Origin: Chlorobiota bacterium
Lineage (GTDB): Bacteria; Bacteroidota; Bacteroidia; Flavobacteriales; Flavobacteriaceae
Reading direction: 5' to 3'
Assembly (NCBI GenBank): GCA_013151975.1
Contig: JAADHG010000139.1
Span: 1-9,989 of the forward strand
DNA: 9,989 bases
Shown: positions 6,938 through 9,989 of the stretch, in pieces
Position numbering within the stretch: the stretch's first letter is position 1
How the letters are laid out: the number at the start of each line of letters is the position of its first letter
Translations under genes and position numbers: made by a program
The notes under the pieces: generated by a model
The model's input: only the letters and a program-made list of their open reading frames with translations
What the model was told of the DNA's origin: nothing
The model's database searches: none

Positions 6938-8950
6938 TTATTTATATGAACGTTGTTTTAATTCAATATCTTTAAACTCTAGTTTTTCTTTATGTAAGAC
7001 AGCATCTGCTGGTTCTCCTTTGTATTCCCAAGCGGCAACATATGCATAATCTGTATCGTTACGTTTGGCTTCTCCTTTTTGTTCACCATCCAATTCAACC
7101 GATTCTTCTCTAAAGTGGCCTCCACAGGATTCATTTCTATCTAAAGCATCCTTTGCAAATAATTCTCCTAATTCTAAGAAGTCTGCTACGCGACCTGCTT
7201 TTTCTAATTCAAGATTCATTTCATTTGCACTTCCAGGTACTTTTACATCTTTCCAGAACTCTTCACGTATGGCTTTAATTTCAGCCATGGCTTCATTTAG
7301 GTGTTTTTCATTTCGAGCCATTCCTACTTTATCCCACATGACTTTTCCTAAACGTTTATGGAAATAGTCAACAGATTTTGTTCCATTATTATTCATAAAG
7401 AAGTTAATTCTATCTGTAACTTCTTCTTCAGCATCTTCAAATTCTTTGCTGTCGGTAGAAATTGTTCCTGTTCTAATATCATTTGACAAATAATCGCCGA
7501 TGGTATAAGGCAACACAAAATAGCCATCAGCTAATCCTTGCATTAAAGCAGAAGCTCCTAGTCTATTAGCTCCATGATCAGAGAAATTTGCTTCACCAAT
7601 ACAATACAAACCATCAACGGTTGTCATTAAATTATAATCAACCCAAACGCCTCCCATCGTGTAATGTGTCGCAGGATAAATCATCATTGGCGTTTCGTAA
7701 GGGTTTTCAGCAATAATTTTCTCATACATTTGGAATAAGTTGCCATATTTCTCTTCAATAATGGCTTGACCTAGTTCAATAATTTTTTCTTTTGAAGGGT
7801 TTTTAATCCCATGAATCTTTGCTTGTTCAATTCCGTAACGTACAAACGCAGTTGCAAAATCTAAATACACAGCTTCACCTGTTGCATTTACACCATAACC
7901 AGCATCACAACGTTCTTTTGCAGCTCTAGAAGCAACATCACGAGGCACCAAATTTCCAAAGGCAGGATAACGACGTTCTAAATAATAATCACGTTCTTCT
8001 TCAGCAATTTCAGTTGGTTTTAATTTTCCTTGTTGAATTGCTTTTGCATCTTCAATTTTTGCTGGTACCCAAATACGGCCATCATTACGTAAAGATTCAG
8101 ACATCAACGTTAATTTAGATTGATAGTCTCCAGAACGCGGAATACAGGTTGGATGAATTTGTGTATAGCAAGGATTTGCAAAATATGCTCCTTTTTTATG
8201 AATTTTCCAAGCAGCAGTTGCATTACTTCCCATGGCATTGGTTGATAAGAAATACACATTTCCATAACCACCAGAAGCGATTACTACTGCATGAGCTGAA
8301 TGTCGTTCAATATCTCCGGTAATTAAATTGCGAGTAATAATTCCTCTTGCTTTGCCATCAACTTTTACAACATCCAGCATTTCGTGGCGATTGTACATTT
8401 GTATTTTTCCTCGAGCAATTTGACGATTCATTGCCGAATAAGCTCCAAGTAATAACTGCTGTCCTGTTTGTCCTTTAGCATAAAATGTTCTAGATACCAA
8501 AACACCTCCAAATGATCGATTGTCTAATAAACCTCCATATTCGCGAGCAAAAGGAACCCCTTGTGCGACGCATTGGTCAATAATATTTCCTGATACTTCT
8601 GCCAAACGATAAACGTTTGCTTCACGCGAACGATAATCGCCTCCTTTTACTGTATCATAAAACAAGCGATAATTAGAATCGCCATCACCTTGATAATTCT
8701 TTGCAGCATTAATACCACCTTGAGCAGCGATTGAATGCGCACGTCTCGGGGAATCTTGATAACAAAATGCTTTTACATTGTAACCTAACTCAGCTAAAGT
8801 TGCTGCTGCTGATCCTCCTGCTAAACCAGTTCCAACAACAATAATATCAATATTACGTTTATTAGCAGGGTTTACTAAATTGATTTTATCTTTATAGGTT
8901 GTCCATTTATCTTTAATTGGACCTTCTGGTACTTTTGAATCTAAAGCCAT
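6938..8950 (-). CDS. sdhA: Succinate dehydrogenase/fumarate reductase flavoprotein subunit
   Basis: I chose the ATG at 8950 (MALDSKVPEGPIK, 670 residues). The frame stays open to an ATG at 8995, but that adds 15 hydrophobic residues, overlaps sdhC by 32 bp and lacks the conserved MALDSKVPEG start; from 8950 the gap to sdhC is 13 bp. Numbered from 8950: Rossmann FAD motif GTGLAGG at 40-46, covalent-FAD histidine H72 in RAHSIAAQGG, and active-site residues H266 (HPT), R337 (VPRDVASR), H429 (HYTMGG) and R463 (GANRLGAS). The subunit interconverts succinate and fumarate on the cytoplasmic side and passes electrons to SdhB. It is longer than E. coli SdhA (588 residues), in line with the B-type enzymes that pair with a single dihaem cytochrome b. 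All catalytic residues are intact. Confidence 0.97.
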   Translation of the reverse strand: MALDSKVPEGPIKDKWTTYKDKINLVNPANKRNIDIIVVGTGLAGGSAAATLAELGYNVKAFCYQDSPRRAHSIAAQGGINAAKNYQGDGDSNYRLFYDTVKGGDYRSREANVYRLAEVSGNIIDQCVAQGVPFAREYGGLLDNRSFGGVLVSRTFYAKGQTGQQLLLGAYSAMNRQIARGKIQMYNRHEMLDVVKVDGKARGIITRNLITGDIERHSAHAVVIASGGYGNVYFLSTNAMGSNATAAWKIHKKGAYFANPCYTQIHPTCIPRSGDYQSKLTLMSESLRNDGRIWVPAKIEDAKAIQQGKLKPTEIAEEERDYYLERRYPAFGNLVPRDVASRAAKERCDAGYGVNATGEAVYLDFATAFVRYGIEQAKIHGIKNPSKEKIIELGQAIIEEKYGNLFQMYEKIIAENPYETPMMIYPATHYTMGGVWVDYNLMTTVDGLYCIGEANFSDHGANRLGASALMQGLADGYFVLPYTIGDYLSNDIRTGTISTDSKEFEDAEEEVTDRINFFMNNNGTKSVDYFHKRLGKVMWDKVGMARNEKHLNEAMAEIKAIREEFWKDVKVPGSANEMNLELEKAGRVADFLELGELFAKDALDRNESCGGHFREESVELDGEQKGEAKRNDTDYAYVAAWEYKGEPADAVLHKEKLEFKDIELKQRSYK

Positions 8951-8963
8951 ATTATATTTAAGA

Positions 8964-9626
8964 TTAATGGTTGTTAAAATGATGAAAAAGTGCAATAACT
9001 ATAAACCCTAATGGAACCACAATAGCGAAAATTTTTCCACAGGTTTGAAATATTTTTTTACGTATAGAGGGAATCCCTATAGACTGAAAAGCCGATTTAA
9101 AACCATGCATTAAATGTAATGATAGAAAAATAAAGCCAATAGTGTATAAAGCCACTCTCCAAATAGGGACAAACTTATGCACTAACTCTTCATAATACCT
9201 GTTAGGGTCTTCAGGGATAACATCTATATATTTATATTTTACTTCTGGAATCCAAAAATCTAAAAAGTGAATCACAAGAAATATTAAAATAAAGGCTCCA
9301 CTATAAATCATGTTTCTACTCATCCAGGTAGAATTAGCGGCACCATTATTTTTGGCATACGTAATGCCAACAGCTTTTCTGTTTTTTAGTTCTAATACAA
9401 ATCCCATTACAAAATGGTAAACTACACCAAAAATTAATACGGGTTGCATAATAAACTGTATTAGCCAATTAGTACCCATAAAATGGGAAGCTACATTAAA
9501 TATGTCTTTGCTAAAAACAGAGGTAATGTTAACCGATAAATGAATAATTAAAAAAAACATGAGGAAAAGTGCCGAAAGTGCCATGGCTACTTTTCTTCCA
9601 ATCGAAGATTTGAAAAATCCGCTCAT
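8964..9626 (-). CDS. sdhC: Succinate dehydrogenase cytochrome b subunit (dihaem, B-type)
   Basis: This 220-residue integral membrane protein has five predicted helices at roughly 12-36, 56-78, 105-126, 155-176 and 197-216. Four histidines sit where the B-type family (B. subtilis SdhC H28, H70, H113, H155) places its haem ligands: H29, H71, H120 and H171. It should hold two b haems and the menaquinone site and anchor SdhAB to the membrane. The absence of an sdhD gene fits the B-type organisation. It opens the co-directional run of six genes; a promoter and a palindrome lie just upstream. At the position two before H171, where Wolinella fumarate reductase has its proton-pathway glutamate (Glu C180), this protein has S169, which favours succinate oxidation as the working direction (inference). 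Confidence 0.96.
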   Translation of the reverse strand: MSGFFKSSIGRKVAMALSALFLMFFLIIHLSVNITSVFSKDIFNVASHFMGTNWLIQFIMQPVLIFGVVYHFVMGFVLELKNRKAVGITYAKNNGAANSTWMSRNMIYSGAFILIFLVIHFLDFWIPEVKYKYIDVIPEDPNRYYEELVHKFVPIWRVALYTIGFIFLSLHLMHGFKSAFQSIGIPSIRKKIFQTCGKIFAIVVPLGFIVIALFHHFNNH

Positions 9627-9651
9627 TATTTTGAAGTTAATTTATGAGTAA

Positions 9652-9681
9652 CAAATGTAAGATTTCTTATGTAGTCGCAAA
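9652..9681 (-). promoter_or_regulatory. Bacteroidota-type promoter for the sdhC-led gene run
   Basis: Read on the minus strand, TTTG (9681-9678) is followed by 18 bp and then TACATTTG (9659-9652). This is a full match to the Bacteroidota TTTG / TAnnTTTG promoter with near-consensus spacing. The -7 box ends 25 bp before the sdhC ATG, so transcription should start near 9645-9648 with a leader of about 20 nt. It is the only two-box match I found in the window. Confidence 0.72.
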
Positions 9682-9696
9682 ATGATTTTAATCATT
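9681..9696. promoter_or_regulatory. Perfect palindrome, candidate Crp/Fnr-family operator of sdh
   Basis: AATGATTTTAATCATT is a perfect inverted repeat with 7-bp arms and a 2-bp centre. It contains TGAT-N4-ATCA, the core of the FNR/CRP-type half-site pair (TTGAT-N4-ATCAA), with the outermost bases changed. Its centre is about 41-43 bp upstream of the inferred sdhC start and it touches the TTTG box, the usual place for a class II activator. The DNA is AT-rich, so chance remains possible. Confidence 0.45.
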
Positions 9697-9699
9697 AAT

Positions 9700-9715
9700 T
9701 TAAAATGAATTTTAA
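9700..9715. repeat. Second AT-only-armed palindrome in the sdhC upstream region
   Basis: TTAAAATGAATTTTAA is a perfect inverted repeat with 7-bp arms and a 2-bp centre, three bases away from the first palindrome. It lies 15 bp past the stop codon of the right-hand gene. Its arms contain no G or C, so as RNA it would be a weak hairpin and a poor terminator. It may be a second regulator site or chance. Confidence 0.35.
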
Positions 9716-9730
9716 GAACTTGAGAAACCT

Positions 9731-9989
9731 TTATTTTATTTCTAAAATTGTTTTTTCTGTTCCAACTTGAATTGTATATTTTCCTTTTGGCAGATAGTAT
9801 TTGCCATTTTGAGCTTTTTTAACTTTTATCTTTGTATCAGCTTTTTGTAAAGCCTTTTTTCCAACTTCAGTTATGGATAAATCATATTGTAAATAATTAA
9901 ATCCTTTATCAGCATTAAATGAAATAGAATTAAGTTCTACACCATCTTCAGATAAAACTTTTACATTTTGTTTTCCTGAATTTTTAACA
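9731..9989 (-). CDS. C-terminal part of a probable VPS10/sortilin-like secreted protein (runs off right edge)
   Basis: A minus-strand frame enters at the right edge and ends at a TAA at 9733-9731, giving 85 residues. The readable part begins VKNSGKQNVKVLSEDGVEL and continues with SFNADKGFNYLQYDLSI, KKAQNGKYYLPKGKYTIQVG and the end TEKTILEIK. The alternating beta-strand pattern and the NGKYYLPKGKYTIQVG ending look like the last Ig-like/beta-sandwich domain of the large BNR-repeat 'glycosyl hydrolase' (VPS10/sortilin-type) proteins common in Flavobacteriaceae. That family call rests on memory of the C-terminal pattern only; the diagnostic beta-propeller lies outside the window. No T9SS sorting domain is visible. 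It is co-directional with sdhC but 104 bp upstream of it and separated by the sdh promoter, so it is probably a different transcription unit. Confidence 0.7.
   Translation of the reverse strand, partial: VKNSGKQNVKVLSEDGVELNSISFNADKGFNYLQYDLSITEVGKKALQKADTKIKVKKAQNGKYYLPKGKYTIQVGTEKTILEIK

Noticed and set aside
7065..7367. 100-residue open frame on the plus strand inside sdhA
   Set aside because: It lies wholly antisense to the conserved C-terminal part of SdhA and its Ser/Pro/Phe-rich translation looks like a coding shadow with no recognisable domain.
1..9989. Mobile elements, CRISPR arrays, tRNA/rRNA genes or defence systems
   Set aside because: No transposase, integrase, regularly spaced repeats, RNA-gene signatures or defence-gene motifs were seen; nearly all the window is covered by identifiable housekeeping or envelope genes.

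Overview
The window looks like a piece of chromosome from a member of the Bacteroidota, most likely the family Flavobacteriaceae. Reasons: strongly AT-rich DNA; the SdhA N-terminus and the three-gene sdhC-sdhA-sdhB order with a five-helix dihaem cytochrome b; a lipoprotein with a Big_5-type Ig-like domain of a kind typical of this group; a TTTG-N18-TAnnTTTG promoter of the Bacteroidota sigma-factor type; and start codons without a clear Shine-Dalgarno sequence.

Layout. Positions 1-782 (minus) hold the N-terminal 260 residues of a membrane-anchored coiled-coil protein that runs off the left edge. It diverges across an 81-bp gap from a comF-family phosphoribosyltransferase gene (864-1541, plus). 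After a 158-bp gap comes a large lipoprotein gene with an Ig-like domain (1700-3304, plus). This converges, with a 14-bp overlap of coding ends, on a run of six minus-strand genes covering 9626 down to 3291. In transcription order these are sdhC, sdhA, sdhB (succinate:menaquinone oxidoreductase), a secreted M28 metallopeptidase, a methionine/glutamine-type aminotransferase and a nitrilase-family omega-amidase. Gaps between them are only 6 to 16 bp, so they could be one transcript. A good promoter, with an FNR/CRP-like palindrome just upstream of it, precedes sdhC. The right edge (9731-9989, minus) holds the last 85 residues of another protein, tentatively the C-terminus of a VPS10/sortilin-like secreted protein.

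How the genes work together. SdhCAB links succinate oxidation in the TCA cycle to the menaquinone pool. The aminotransferase and the omega-amidase make a recognised functional pair: glutamine-dependent transamination of a 2-oxo acid such as 4-methylthio-2-oxobutanoate yields 2-oxoglutaramate, which the amidase hydrolyses to 2-oxoglutarate and ammonia. Their product therefore returns to the TCA cycle upstream of succinate. The M28 peptidase could supply amino acids, but that link is inference from position only.

I see no mobile element, CRISPR array, rRNA or tRNA gene, and no sign of a new multigene system. The most interesting points are the candidate redox-type operator at the sdh promoter, the physical linkage of sdh with the aminotransferase/omega-amidase pair, and the two uncharacterised envelope proteins at the left.
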